Assembly (NCBI GenBank): GCA_016868295.1
Contig: VGHJ01000027.1
Location: forward strand, 1-35,499
DNA from: Betaproteobacteria bacterium
GTDB taxonomy: Bacteria; Pseudomonadota; Gammaproteobacteria; Burkholderiales; Rhodocyclaceae
Reading direction: 5' to 3'
DNA length: 35,499 nucleotides
This document shows, one piece after another, positions 24,296-34,546 of this stretch. The notes below the pieces were generated by a model. It did no database searches, was not told where the DNA came from, and saw only the letters and a list, made by a program, of their open reading frames with translations. Within the stretch, counting starts at the first letter, position 1. Each line of letters opens with the position of its first letter. A program made the translations under genes and the position numbers.

Positions 24296-25337
24296 CGTCA
24301 GAAAAGGCTACATCCGCCCCGTCGACTTCAAGCATGGCCGGGTGGACATGACGCACGGCAGCGGCGGGCGGGCGATGGCGCAATTGATCGAGGAGCTGTT
24401 CCTCGCCGCCTTCGACAACGAGTGGCTGCGCGCCGCCAACGACCAGGCCTGCTTCGCCGTGCAGGGCGGGCGCATGGTGATGGCGACCGACTCGCACGTC
24501 GTCTCGCCGCTGTTTTTCCCCGGCGGCGACATCGGCTGCCTGTCGGTGCACGGCACCATCAACGACGTCGCCATGTCGGGTGCGAAGCCGCTCTACCTCT
24601 CGGCCAGCTTCATTCTGGAAGAAGGCTTCCCGCTCGCCGACCTCAAGCGCATCGTCGACTCGATGGCGCAGGCGGCGCGCGAGGCCGGCGTGCCGATCGT
24701 CACTGGCGACACCAAGGTGGTGGAGCAGGGCAAGGGCGACGGCGTCTTCATCACCACCACCGGTGTCGGCGTCGTGCCGGCGGGCGTGAACATCTCCGGC
24801 GACCGGGCGCGGCCGGGCGACACGATCATCGTCTCCGGCACCCTCGGCGACCACGGCGTCGCCATCATGGCGCAGCGCGAAAGCCTCGGCTTCGAGACGA
24901 CCATCCGGTCCGACACGGCGGCGCTGCACGATCTGGTGGCGCGCATGGTCGCGGCGGTGCCGGACATCCACGCCCTGCGCGACCCGACGCGCGGCGGACT
25001 CGCCACCACGCTCAACGAGATCGCCCGCCAGTCCGGCGTCGGCATGATGCTGCGCGAGGAGGCGATCCCGGTGCGGCAGGAAGTCGAGGCTGCCTGCGAG
25101 CTCCTCGGCCTCGATCCGCTCTACGTCGCCAACGAGGGCAAGCTGATCTGCATCTGCGCGCCGGAGCACGCCGACGCTCTGCTGGCGGCGATGCGCGCGC
25201 ATCCGCTCGGCGCTGAGGCGGCGATCATCGGCTCGGTGCACGAGGATCCGCACCACTTCGTGCAGATGGAGACCGGCTTCGGCGGCAAGCGCATCGTCGA
25301 CTGGCTGACCGGCGAGCAACTGCCGAGGATATGTTGA
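24288..25337 (+). CDS. hypE: Carbamoyl dehydratase HypE
   Basis: A 349-residue AIR-synthase-fold enzyme that dehydrates the carbamoylated C-terminal cysteine to thiocyanate and hands CN to iron on HypCD. It begins SNVRKGYIRPVDFKHGRVDMTHGSGGRAM, with VMATDSHVVSPLFFPGGDIG and AMSGAKPLYLSASFILEEG typical of the family. It ends exactly with the required PRIC (C349). The start is the GTG at 24288; frames further upstream only read through the REP element. The repeat replaced the natural upstream region and now seems to supply the ribosome binding site. Confidence 0.95.
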   Translation: MSNVRKGYIRPVDFKHGRVDMTHGSGGRAMAQLIEELFLAAFDNEWLRAANDQACFAVQGGRMVMATDSHVVSPLFFPGGDIGCLSVHGTINDVAMSGAKPLYLSASFILEEGFPLADLKRIVDSMAQAAREAGVPIVTGDTKVVEQGKGDGVFITTTGVGVVPAGVNISGDRARPGDTIIVSGTLGDHGVAIMAQRESLGFETTIRSDTAALHDLVARMVAAVPDIHALRDPTRGGLATTLNEIARQSGVGMMLREEAIPVRQEVEAACELLGLDPLYVANEGKLICICAPEHADALLAAMRAHPLGAEAAIIGSVHEDPHHFVQMETGFGGKRIVDWLTGEQLPRIC

Positions 25338-25348
25338 AAAGGCGGCTG

Positions 25349-27091
25349 ATGAAGATCCTTTTTCTCACTCACTCTTTCAACAGCCTCGCCCAGCGCCTCT
25401 GGGTCGAGCTGACGCGGCGCGGCCACGAGGTTTCCATCGAGTTCGACATCAACGACAACGTCGCCGTCGAGGCGGTGGCGCTGTTCCGGCCCGATCTCGT
25501 CATCGCGCCCTTCCTCAAGCGCGCCATCCCCGAGGCGGTGTGGCGCGAGCGCGTCTGCCTGGTGGTACATCCGGGCATTCCCGGCGACCGCGGCCCCTCG
25601 GCGCTCGACTGGGCGATCATGAACGGAGAGACGGAGTGGGGCGTCACCGTGCTGCAGGCGAATGCCGTGATGGACGGCGGCGACATCTGGGCGACGCGCG
25701 GCTTCCCGATGCGCGCCGCGCGCAAGAGCAGCCTCTACCGCAACGAGGTCACCGAGGCCGCGACGGCCGCCGTGCTGGAGGCAGTCGAGAAGTTCGAACA
25801 GGGCGGCTTCAAGCCGACGCCGCTCGACTATGCGAATCCCGCCGTGCGCGGCAGCGAACGCCCGCTCATGAAGCAGGAGGCGCGACGCATCGACTGGACG
25901 CGCGACGACACGGCGACGGTGCTGAAGAAGATCCGCGCGGCGGACAGCGTGCCCGGCCTCGCCGACCGCCTCCAAGGCGTCGACTGCTGGCTGTTCAACG
26001 CGCATCCGGAAGGCGCCCTGCGCGGCGCCCAGCCCGGCGCGGTGATCGCCCAGCGACAGGGCGCGCTGTGCCGCGCCACGGTCGACGGCGCGGTGTGGAT
26101 CACCCACGCCAGGCGCAAGTCCGACCAGCCCACCTTCAAGCTGCCGGCGGCGCAGGCCATCCCCGAAGCAGCGGCCGGCGTGCCCGAAGCGGCGCTGCCC
26201 ACGCTGCCGCCGCGCGAAGCTTCCACCTGGCAGGACATCGCCTACGAAGAGGAGGGCGGCGTCGGCTTCCTGCATTTCGATTTCCACAACGGCGCCATGT
26301 CTGCCGTCGACTGCCTGCGCCTGCGCGACGCCTTCGTCGCGGCGACGCAGCGCGACACGAAAGTCATCGTCCTGATGGGCGGGCCGGACTTCTGGTCGAA
26401 CGGCATCCACCTCAACGCCATCGAGTCCGCCGACAGCCCGGCCGACGCCTCCTGGGCCAACATCGTCGCCATGGACGACCTCTGCCGCGCCATCCTCGAT
26501 TGCGGCAGCCACTATGTCGTCGCCGCCATGCAGGGCAATGCCGGCGCCGGCGGCGTCTTCCTGGCGCTGACGGCGGATTGCGTGCTGGCGCGCGAGGGCG
26601 TCATCCTCAACCCGCACTACAAGGGCATGGGCAACCTCTACGGCTCGGAGTACTGGACCTACCTTCTGCCGCGCCGCGTCGGCGACGAGCGGGCGCAGGC
26701 CATCACGCAGAACCGCCTGCCCATCGGCGCGCGGGAGGCAGTGGCGCAGGGGCTCATCGATGCCTGCTTCGGCGCCGACGTGCCGGCCTTCGTCGCGGCG
26801 GTGAAGGCGCAGGCGATGGCGCTGGCGGCACGGCCCGACCTCGCACAACTGATCGAGGATAAACGCGCCGCCCGCGCCCGCGACGAGACGGCGAAGCCGC
26901 TCGAAGCCTATCGCACCGAAGAACTCGAGCGCATGCGGCTCAACTTCTACGGCTTCGATCCGAGCTACCACGTCGCGCGCTACCACTTCGTGCACCGCGT
27001 GCCGCACGCGTGGACGCCGCTCCATCTGGCGCGGCACCGGCGCAGGATGTGGCAGAAACAGGCGAGCCTGAAAACTCGCCATGCAGCCTAG
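25349..27091 (+). CDS. hypX: HypX/HoxX, formyl-THF-dependent CO-ligand synthase
   Basis: A 580-residue two-domain protein. The N-terminal formyltransferase-like domain (about 1-275, LVVHPGIPGDRGPSALDWAI) binds N10-formyl-tetrahydrofolate. The C-terminal enoyl-CoA-hydratase-like domain (about 300-560, FHFDFHNGAMS-like start, MGGPDFWSNGIHLN, MQGNAGAGG) decarbonylates a formyl intermediate. In Cupriavidus HypX supplies the CO ligand under air. The start is the ATG at 25349 (MKILFLTHSFNSLAQRLWVEL) with AAAAGG upstream; the ATG at 25331 overlaps hypE and is less likely. The gene lies between hypE and hoxA, the same order as in the Cupriavidus megaplasmid. Confidence 0.94.
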   Translation: MKILFLTHSFNSLAQRLWVELTRRGHEVSIEFDINDNVAVEAVALFRPDLVIAPFLKRAIPEAVWRERVCLVVHPGIPGDRGPSALDWAIMNGETEWGVTVLQANAVMDGGDIWATRGFPMRAARKSSLYRNEVTEAATAAVLEAVEKFEQGGFKPTPLDYANPAVRGSERPLMKQEARRIDWTRDDTATVLKKIRAADSVPGLADRLQGVDCWLFNAHPEGALRGAQPGAVIAQRQGALCRATVDGAVWITHARRKSDQPTFKLPAAQAIPEAAAGVPEAALPTLPPREASTWQDIAYEEEGGVGFLHFDFHNGAMSAVDCLRLRDAFVAATQRDTKVIVLMGGPDFWSNGIHLNAIESADSPADASWANIVAMDDLCRAILDCGSHYVVAAMQGNAGAGGVFLALTADCVLAREGVILNPHYKGMGNLYGSEYWTYLLPRRVGDERAQAITQNRLPIGAREAVAQGLIDACFGADVPAFVAAVKAQAMALAARPDLAQLIEDKRAARARDETAKPLEAYRTEELERMRLNFYGFDPSYHVARYHFVHRVPHAWTPLHLARHRRRMWQKQASLKTRHAA

Positions 27092-27101
27092 GGGGAAACA
27101 C

Positions 27102-28556
<1,455 letters not shown>

Positions 28557-28748
28557 CCCGCAATTCGACGATCGGTTCCCGCAACAGGCGAAGTAGCGCA
28601 TCGAGCCACTCCTCCTGTTGCTGTCGGCTGCGGCCGGCAGGTAGGGCCGGCCGGCAAAACCGATGAGCAGCACGGCGAGGCCGGCCAGTGCGGCTTTCTT
28701 CATCGCCAGCCTACGGCCCGGTACTTTCCGCGTGAATTCAGCGCCCAT
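28557..28748 (-). other. Spacer with an uncertain short coding remnant
   Basis: The 268-base gap between hoxA and the next gene holds no convincing intact gene. On the minus strand an ATG at 28748, with CTGGAGGACAGG upstream, and an internal one at 28703 open a signal-like hydrophobic peptide, MKKAALAGLAVLLIGFAG. About 30 codons on, a different frame reads QQQEEWLDALLRLLREPIVE, also plausible coding. This could be a small frameshifted gene cut off by hoxA, or chance. Confidence 0.25.
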
Positions 28749-28824
28749 CCTGTCCTCCAGGGTTTGGGCATATTGTCGGGCCGCTGCTGACTCAGGATGT
28801 GAGCCAGTTGCAGCGCACGACTTA

Positions 28825-29172
28825 CTAGCCGCCGCGCGCCGCCTCCCACCCCAGCATGGCGAGCTTGCGCTCGCTGCCCCAGCGGTAGTGGCCGGCCTCG
28901 CCGCTTTCGCGGATGACCCGGTGGCAGGGGATGAGGAAGCCGCAACCGATTTCCATGCCGAGACCGTCCGACTTGATCTCGCCGGGCGTCATCGCCTCGC
29001 AGCTCACCATCAGGTCGTGCAGGCGGCTGGTGCTGCTCAGGCCGGCGTCGGCGGCGATCTCGTCCAGCGTCGGCTGCGCGCCGGCATGGGCGCGGATGAA
29101 GGCGATCGCCTTTGCGATCGTGTTGTAGTGTCGGTTGCACTCGGCGGCATCAGGCACGGCTGCGTCAGGCAC
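28825..29172 (-). pseudogene. Ada/MGMT-like O6-methylguanine-DNA methyltransferase gene with two in-frame deletions
   Basis: A 115-residue product. The beginning (YNTIAKAIAFIRAHAGAQPTLDEIAADAGL) is the AraC-type helix-turn-helix of the two-domain Ada/MGMT family. It jumps directly to SSTSRLHDLMVSCEAMTPGEIKS, the end of that domain, and then from MEIGCGF to LIPCHRVIRESGE with the methyl-acceptor Cys83. Family members are about 270-290 residues, so roughly 50 residues of the DNA-binding domain and more than 100 of the methyltransferase domain appear missing, both in frame. It starts at a GTG (29172) overlapping the EamA stop by 8 bases. It is probably non-functional; a mini-protein is a less likely alternative. 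Confidence 0.72.
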
Positions 29173-30061
29173 GACCTGTCTCCGTGCGCGCAAACAAGCT
29201 GCGGATGGAGAAGCCGGTCGCGAGCGCCGTGCCGGCGAGCACGAGGACGCTGCCGGCGAACGTGTGCCAGCCGACCGCCTCGTCGAGAAACAGCACGCCC
29301 CACAGGATGCCGAACACCGGGATGAGGAATGTGACGGTCAGCGCGGACGAGGCGCCGAGATCGACGACGAGGCGGAAGTAGAGCAGGTAGGCGATGCCGC
29401 TGCAGAGCACGCCCAGCGCGACCACCGCGAGAAGGATGCGGCCGTCCGGCAGCGTCTCCGGCCAGGGCGCGAGCAGGGCGGCGGGAATCAGCAGCAGGGT
29501 GGCCGCCCACATGCTGCCGTGCGCGTTGGCGAAGGGTTCGGTCGCGCGGGCGGAGCGGGCGTAGACGCTCGAGACGCCATAGCAGAGCGCCGCGCCGAGG
29601 GCGGCGACGATGGCGAGGCCGCCGCCGGCGGGCAGGGACAGCGTTTCCACGCCGGCGAGCAGGGCCACGCCGGCGATGCCGAGCAGCAGCCCGATCAGCG
29701 GCCTGGGCGCCAGGCGCGTCCGCGTCCATGCCGCGCCGAGGGCGGCGGCCCAGGTCGGCGCGGTGGCGTTGAGGATGGACAGCAACGAGGCCGAGACCGT
29801 CTGCGCCGCGTAGGCGAACAGCAGGAAAGGCAGGGCCGAGTTGAACAGGCCCAGCATCAGGTAGTGACGCCAGTGTTGCCGCGCGTCGAGGATTCTTTTC
29901 AGATACAGGGCGACGGCCAGCAGGAACACGGCGGCGAGCCCGACGCGGGCGAAGATCAGCAGGGAGGGGCCGAGCACGGGTGCGCCGATCCGGATGAACA
30001 GGAAGGAGGCGCCCCAGATGGAGGAGAGCAGAACCAGGCGGGCTAGGCTGGCGGGATCCAT
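29165..30061 (-). CDS. EamA/DMT-family transporter
   Basis: A 298-residue inner-membrane protein of the drug/metabolite transporter superfamily with about ten transmembrane helices in two EamA repeats (about 5-135 and 150-285). Signatures are SSIWGASFLFIRIG at the start, NATAPTWAAALGA in the first repeat and LGVLCSGIAYLLYFRLV in the second. The substrate is unknown; such proteins usually export amino acids or metabolites. It overlaps the following Ada/MGMT-like gene by 8 bases. No relation to hydrogenase is apparent; with prfC and the Ada remnant it separates hoxA from hoxBC. Confidence 0.9.
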   Translation of the reverse strand: MDPASLARLVLLSSIWGASFLFIRIGAPVLGPSLLIFARVGLAAVFLLAVALYLKRILDARQHWRHYLMLGLFNSALPFLLFAYAAQTVSASLLSILNATAPTWAAALGAAWTRTRLAPRPLIGLLLGIAGVALLAGVETLSLPAGGGLAIVAALGAALCYGVSSVYARSARATEPFANAHGSMWAATLLLIPAALLAPWPETLPDGRILLAVVALGVLCSGIAYLLYFRLVVDLGASSALTVTFLIPVFGILWGVLFLDEAVGWHTFAGSVLVLAGTALATGFSIRSLFARTETGRA

Positions 30062-30148
30062 GGCGTTTCCAAAACAGTCACGTTGAATCGCAGTATGTCA
30101 GGATCGGAAGATTCGGCAATCCGGTTCTTGCGCAAGGCGGCCGGCAGC

Positions 30149-30173
30149 GCCGTGCCGCCGGGACTGACTTTTT
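30149..30173 (+). repeat. Dispersed CTGACTTT repeat, copy 9
   Basis: GCCGTGCCGCCGGGA then CTGACTTTTT, abutting the 3' end of prfC. Bases 30147-30170 are identical to 12385-12408. Confidence 0.65.
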
Positions 30174-31792
30174 CAGGCGTGGCTGACGCGCTGGCCGTGC
30201 TCGCGGGTGGTGTGGAAGCCGACCTTGGGCCAGCGTTCCTGGGTGACCTGCAGGTTGTACTTGTTGGTGGCGAGGAACACCGGGTTGCCGTCGACGTCGC
30301 TGGCGAGCGCGGCGGCCTGCTCGCGCTCGAAGTCGCGCCGCGTCGTCTCGTCGGGGTAGGTGAGCCAGCGCGCCGTCGAGATGCTGGCGGCGTCGTAGAG
30401 GGCGTCGACCTTGTACTCGGTGGCGAGGCGCTGGGCGACGATCTCGAACTGCAGCACGCCGACGGCGCCGAGCAGCAGGTTGTTGCCCACCGTCGCCTGG
30501 AACACCTGGATGGCGCCTTCCTCGCCGAGTTCCTGCAGGCCCTTCTCGAGTTGCTTCGACTTGAAGGGGTCGCGCGGCCGCGCGACGCGGAACAGCTCGG
30601 GCGCGAAGTAGGGGATGCCCTTGAAGCCGAGCGCCTCGCCCTCGGTGAGCGTGTCGCCGATCTGCAGCTGGCCGTGATTGTGGATGCCGATGATGTCGCC
30701 GGCGACGGCGTCCTCGCTCGCCACGCGCTCGTTGGCCATGAAGGTCAGGGCGTTGGCGAGCTTCATCTCCTTCGCCGTCCTGCGGTGACTGACTTTCATG
30801 CCCGGCGTGTAGCGGCCGGAGCAGACGCGGAAGAAGGCAATGCGGTCGCGGTGCTTCGGGTCCATGTTGGCCTGGATCTTGAAGACGAAGCCGGAGAAGG
30901 GCGCCTCGGCCGGCTGCACCATGCGCGTGCCGCCGTCGCGCGGCTGCGGCGGCGGCGCCCACTCGACCAGCGCCTGCAGGATCTCGCGCACGCCGAAGTT
31001 GTTGATGCCGGAGCCGAAGAACACCGGCGTCTGCTGCCCGGCGAGGAAGGCGGTGATGTCGAAGGGGTGGCTGGCGCCCTGGATCAGCTCGACGTCCTCG
31101 CGCAGCCGGCCGATCTCGAGCGGGAAGCGTTCGTCGAGCTTCGGGTTATGGATCCCCTCGATGAGTTCCGTTTCGCCGCCGGCGCGCTCCTCGCCCGGCG
31201 TGAAGCGCATCAGCTGCTCGTGCAGCAGGTGCCAGACGCCGCGGAAGGTCTTGCCCATGCCGAGCGGCCAGGTGATCGGCGCGCAGTCGATCTTGAGGAT
31301 CGACTCGATCTCCTCGATCAGTTCCATCGGCTCGCGCACCTCGCGGTCCATCTTGTTCACGAAGGTGATGATCGGCGTGTTGCGCAGCCGGCAGACTTCC
31401 AGCAGCTTGATGGTCTGCGCCTCGACGCCCTTGGCGGCGTCGACCACCATGACGGCGGCGTCGACGGCGGTGAGCACGCGGTAGGTGTCCTCGGAGAAGT
31501 CCTGGTGGCCCGGCGTGTCGAGCAGGTTGATGGTGTGGCCGCCGTAGTCGAACTGCATCACCGAGCTGGTGACCGAGATGCCGCGCTGCTTCTCGACTTC
31601 CATCCAGTCGGAGGTGGCGTGGCGCGCGCTCTTGCGCGCCTTCACCGTGCCCGCCATCTGGATGGCGCCGCCGAACAGGAGCAGCTTCTCCGTCAGCGTG
31701 GTCTTGCCGGCGTCGGGGTGGGAAATGATGGCGAAGGTGCGCCGCTTCTGCACGTCGCGCAGCAGGTCGGCGGGGAAAGTCGGGTCATTCAT
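30173..31792 (-). CDS. prfC: Peptide chain release factor 3
   Basis: A 539-residue translational GTPase that recycles RF1/RF2 from the ribosome. G1 is SHPDAGKTT (24-32), G3 DTPGHQDF (92-99) and G4 NKMD (146-149), followed by the beta-barrel and RF3 C-terminal domains. The start is [14 protein letters not shown] at 31792; an upstream extension to 31927 is not family sequence. No good Shine-Dalgarno sequence is visible. One dispersed-repeat copy (30774-30798) lies in frame and encodes [10 protein letters not shown], where relatives have a different, conserved stretch; this region may have been altered by the repeat. It is a core gene lodged between hoxA and hoxB. Confidence 0.95.
   Translation of the reverse strand: MNDPTFPADLLRDVQKRRTFAIISHPDAGKTTLTEKLLLFGGAIQMAGTVKARKSARHATSDWMEVEKQRGISVTSSVMQFDYGGHTINLLDTPGHQDFSEDTYRVLTAVDAAVMVVDAAKGVEAQTIKLLEVCRLRNTPIITFVNKMDREVREPMELIEEIESILKIDCAPITWPLGMGKTFRGVWHLLHEQLMRFTPGEERAGGETELIEGIHNPKLDERFPLEIGRLREDVELIQGASHPFDITAFLAGQQTPVFFGSGINNFGVREILQALVEWAPPPQPRDGGTRMVQPAEAPFSGFVFKIQANMDPKHRDRIAFFRVCSGRYTPGMKVSHRRTAKEMKLANALTFMANERVASEDAVAGDIIGIHNHGQLQIGDTLTEGEALGFKGIPYFAPELFRVARPRDPFKSKQLEKGLQELGEEGAIQVFQATVGNNLLLGAVGVLQFEIVAQRLATEYKVDALYDAASISTARWLTYPDETTRRDFEREQAAALASDVDGNPVFLATNKYNLQVTQERWPKVGFHTTREHGQRVSHA
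30774..30798 (+). repeat. Dispersed CTGACTTT repeat, copy 10 (inside prfC)
   Basis: GCCGTCCTGCGGTGA then CTGACTTTCA, antisense to prfC and translated in the other direction as part of the RF3 beta-barrel domain. Confidence 0.62.
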
Positions 31793-31921
31793 GAGGGGGC
31801 GGATTATAGCAGCGGCGTGCTGCAACGCGGCCTTCCGATGCCGGGTGCATTTTGGCCGCCACGCGTCCGCCACGCGGCCCCAATGCCCATGCAAACAACT
31901 GATTCCCATGGCGATTATGTC

Positions 31922-31937
31922 TGGCATGGAAATTGGA
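31922..31937 (+). promoter_or_regulatory. Weak sigma54-like element upstream of hoxB
   Basis: TGGCATGGAAATTGGA has a good -24 half (TGGCATG) at the right spacing, but the -12 half is TTGG instead of TTGC. The change hits an invariant base, so activity is doubtful. In Cupriavidus hoxBC is expressed at a low constant level, which would not need this site. Confidence 0.25.
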
Positions 31938-31992
31938 AAGCTTTTGACCGGCGCGCTTGCCTGGCGCGGCAGTCCACGGCAAGCTCGGCCCC

Positions 31993-33033
31993 ATGAACGG
32001 CGCGCATGAACCCGGCTTCTTCGAGATGAAGTCCACTTTCAACCTGCTCTGGCTGCAGTCGGCCGGCTGCGGCGGTTGCAGCATGTCGCTGCTCTGTTCC
32101 GAGGCGCGCGACCTCACCGCGGCGCTCGAGGCGGTGGGCATCCGCATCCTGTGGCACCCGAGCCTGTCGGAGGCGAACGGCGACGAAGTGAAGCGCATCT
32201 TCGAACAGTGCCTCTCCGGCGAAGTGGCGCTCGATGCGCTGTGCGTGGAGGGCGCGCTGCTGCGCGGGCCGCGCGGCACGGGCCGCTTCCACCGCCATGC
32301 CGGTTCGGATGTCGCCATGATCGAGTGGGTGAAGAAGCTCGCCCATGTTTCGCGCCACACCCTGGCCGTCGGCAGTTGCGCCGCCTGGGGCGGCGTGGCG
32401 GCGGCGGGGGAGAACGTCACCGACGCCTGCGGCCTGCAGTTCGAGGGCGACCAGCCCGGCGGGCTGCTCGGCGCGGCCTGGCGCGGGCACGGCGGGCTGC
32501 CCGTCATCAACATCGCCGGCTGCCCCTGCCATCCGGACTGGATCACCGAGACGCTGACGGCGCTGGCGCTGGGCGCCTTCGGCCAGCAGGATCTCGACAG
32601 CTTCAACCGCCCGCGCTTTTTCGCCGACCACCTGGTGCACCACGGCTGCACGCGCAACGAGTACTACGAGTTCAAGGCCAGCGCGCACAAGCCTTCCGAC
32701 CTCGGCTGCCTGATGGAGAACATGGGCTGCAAGGGCACGCAGGCCCACGCCGACTGCAACATCCGCCTGTGGAACGGCAACGGCTCCTGCGCGCGCGGCG
32801 GCGCGCCGTGCGTCTCCTGCACCGAGCCGGGTTTCGAGGAGCCGGGCCATCCCTTCCACGAGACGCCGAAGCTGGCCGGCATCCCCATCGGCCTGCCCAC
32901 CGACATGCCGAAGGCCTGGTTCGTCGCGCTCGCCGCCCTGTCGAAATCGGCGACGCCGAAGCGCGTGCGCGAGAACGCCGTGGCCGACCACCAGGTCGTC
33001 GTTCCCGCCGTCAAGAAGACAGGCCTGAAATGA
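31993..33033 (+). CDS. hoxB: Regulatory (H2-sensing) hydrogenase small subunit HoxB
   Basis: A 346-residue small subunit of the group 2b sensor hydrogenase. No Tat signal and no membrane anchor, so cytosolic. The proximal cluster begins with AGCGGC (C26, C29), and [16 protein letters not shown] is highly typical of HoxB/HupU. Distal and medial ligands lie in [23 protein letters not shown] and ADCNIRLWN through [10 protein letters not shown]. In Cupriavidus the HoxB C-terminus also mediates contact with HoxJ. ATG 31993 gives an N-terminus like known HoxB proteins; ATG 32026 is an alternative. The stop is followed by a palindromic repeat and then hoxC. Confidence 0.94.
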   Translation: MNGAHEPGFFEMKSTFNLLWLQSAGCGGCSMSLLCSEARDLTAALEAVGIRILWHPSLSEANGDEVKRIFEQCLSGEVALDALCVEGALLRGPRGTGRFHRHAGSDVAMIEWVKKLAHVSRHTLAVGSCAAWGGVAAAGENVTDACGLQFEGDQPGGLLGAAWRGHGGLPVINIAGCPCHPDWITETLTALALGAFGQQDLDSFNRPRFFADHLVHHGCTRNEYYEFKASAHKPSDLGCLMENMGCKGTQAHADCNIRLWNGNGSCARGGAPCVSCTEPGFEEPGHPFHETPKLAGIPIGLPTDMPKAWFVALAALSKSATPKRVRENAVADHQVVVPAVKKTGLK

Positions 33034-33038
33034 CGACC

Positions 33039-33073
33039 TATCCCCCGACCCCTTTCCCGCGGAAAGGGGTGAC
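33039..33073 (+). repeat. CCCCCGACCCC palindromic repeat, copy 2
   Basis: TATCCCCCGACCCCTTT with loop CCCGCG and the arm GAAAGGGGTGAC. It is the inverse of 8365-8399 and fills about half of the hoxB-hoxC spacer. Confidence 0.7.
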
Positions 33074-33109
33074 GCTGGTTCAGCCGCTGCGCGGCTTCCG
33101 GGGTATGGC

Positions 33110-34537
33110 ATGACCCGCATCGTCGTTGGCCCCTTCAATCGCGTCGAGGGTGACCTCGAAGTCACGCTGGAGATGAAGGACGGCGTCGTCGCCGAGGCCT
33201 GGGCCGGCTCGCCGCTGTATCGCGGCTTCGAGCAGATCCTGCGCGGCAAGCATCCGATGGACGCGCTGATGTTCGCGCCGCGCATCTGCGGCATCTGCTC
33301 GGTGTCTCAGTCGGTCGCCGCTGCCACGGCGCTGGCCGATGCCATGGGCCTCGCCCCGGCGCCGAACGGCCGCATTACGAAGAACCTCGCCCACGCGGTG
33401 GAGAACGTCGCCGACCATTTCACGCACTTCTATCTCTTCTTCATGCCCGACTTCGCGCGCGCCGAGTACGCCGGCCGTGCCTGGCACGAACGGGCGACGG
33501 AGCGCTTCCGCGCCGTGCGCGGCAGCGCGACGGGAACGATCCTGCCGGCGCGCACGGCCTTTCTCACCGCCATGGGCACGCTGGCCGGCAAGTGGCCGCA
33601 CAGCCTGGCCATCCAGCCCGGCGGCGTCGCGCGCGCGCTGGAGTCCTCGGAGAGGATCCGCCTGTTCGGCCTGCTGCGCGATTTCCGCCGCCACGTCGAG
33701 ACGACGCTGTTCAACGACGAACTGGAAGCGGTGGCGGCGCTCGACTCCGTCGCGGCGCTCTCGCGCTGGGCCGGCGAGAAGCCGCGCGGCGACTTCGGCG
33801 CCTTCCTCGGGATCGCCGAAGATCTGCAGCTCGAATCGCTCGGCCGCGGCCTCGACCGCTTCATGAGCTACGGCAACTATCCGCAGGCGGAAAGTCAGTT
33901 CCTGCGGGGCGGCGTCTGGGACGGGAAACTGCATGCGCTCGACGCGCAGGCCATCGCCGAAGACATCAGCCACGCCTGGCTCGAGGGCGAGACACGCCAC
34001 CCGGCGCAGGGCGTCACCCGGCCGCAGGACGAGAAGGCCGCCGGCTACACCTGGTGCAAGGCGCCGCGCCTGGCCGGCCAGCCGATGGAGACCGGCGCCC
34101 TGGCGCGGCAGGCGGTGAATGGCCACCCGCTGGCGCGCGATCTCGTCACGAACGGCGGCGGCAACGTGAAGAGCCGCGTCGTGGCGCGCCTGCTCGAGAT
34201 CGCCGTGCTCCTGCCGGAGATGGAGACGTGGGTGCAGCAGTTGGCGCCCGGCGAGCCCTTCTGCACGCAGGGCGAGATGCCGCGCGAGGCCGCCGGCACC
34301 GGGCTGGTCGAGGCCGCGCGCGGCAGCCTCGGCCACTGGATTTCCGTCGAGGGCGGGCGCATCGCCAACTACCAGATCGTCTCGCCGACGACCTGGAACT
34401 TCTCGCCGCGCGACGGCGAAGGCACGCCCGGCCCGCTCGAGCAGGCGCTGGTCGGCACGCCGGCGGGCGAGGGGAATGTCGCCGTGCAGCATGTCGTGCG
34501 ATCATTCGATCCGTGCATGGTGTGCACTGTCCACTAA
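33110..34537 (+). CDS. hoxC: Regulatory (H2-sensing) hydrogenase large subunit HoxC
   Basis: A 475-residue Ni-Fe subunit. RICGIC holds C60 and C63; the C-terminus is DPCMVCTVH followed directly by the stop, so there is no peptide to cleave and no protease is needed, a hallmark of sensory HoxC/HupV proteins. Ile62 and Phe110 occupy the two positions whose bulk narrows the gas channel and gives oxygen insensitivity in Cupriavidus and Rhodobacter sensors. One dispersed-repeat copy (33890-33913) lies in frame (AESQFLRG). The ATG at 33110 yields the family beginning TRIVVGPFNRVEGDLEV. Low-rate H2 turnover here should signal to HoxJ. Confidence 0.96.
   Translation: MTRIVVGPFNRVEGDLEVTLEMKDGVVAEAWAGSPLYRGFEQILRGKHPMDALMFAPRICGICSVSQSVAAATALADAMGLAPAPNGRITKNLAHAVENVADHFTHFYLFFMPDFARAEYAGRAWHERATERFRAVRGSATGTILPARTAFLTAMGTLAGKWPHSLAIQPGGVARALESSERIRLFGLLRDFRRHVETTLFNDELEAVAALDSVAALSRWAGEKPRGDFGAFLGIAEDLQLESLGRGLDRFMSYGNYPQAESQFLRGGVWDGKLHALDAQAIAEDISHAWLEGETRHPAQGVTRPQDEKAAGYTWCKAPRLAGQPMETGALARQAVNGHPLARDLVTNGGGNVKSRVVARLLEIAVLLPEMETWVQQLAPGEPFCTQGEMPREAAGTGLVEAARGSLGHWISVEGGRIANYQIVSPTTWNFSPRDGEGTPGPLEQALVGTPAGEGNVAVQHVVRSFDPCMVCTVH
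33890..33913 (-). repeat. Dispersed CTGACTTT repeat, copy 11 (inside hoxC)
   Basis: On the minus strand it reads GCCGCCCCGCAGGAA then CTGACTTTC. It is translated as AESQFLRGG in HoxC. Confidence 0.58.
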
Positions 34538-34546
34538 GGGGTCGTC

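Noticed and set aside
26358-26375. Another repeat copy in hypX
   Set aside because: AAAGTCATCG breaks the core and encodes the natural KVIVLMGG strand.
29135-30046. 303-residue plus-strand frame opposite the EamA gene
   Set aside because: Its composition is a shadow of the permease; the minus-strand protein has clear membrane helices and family motifs.
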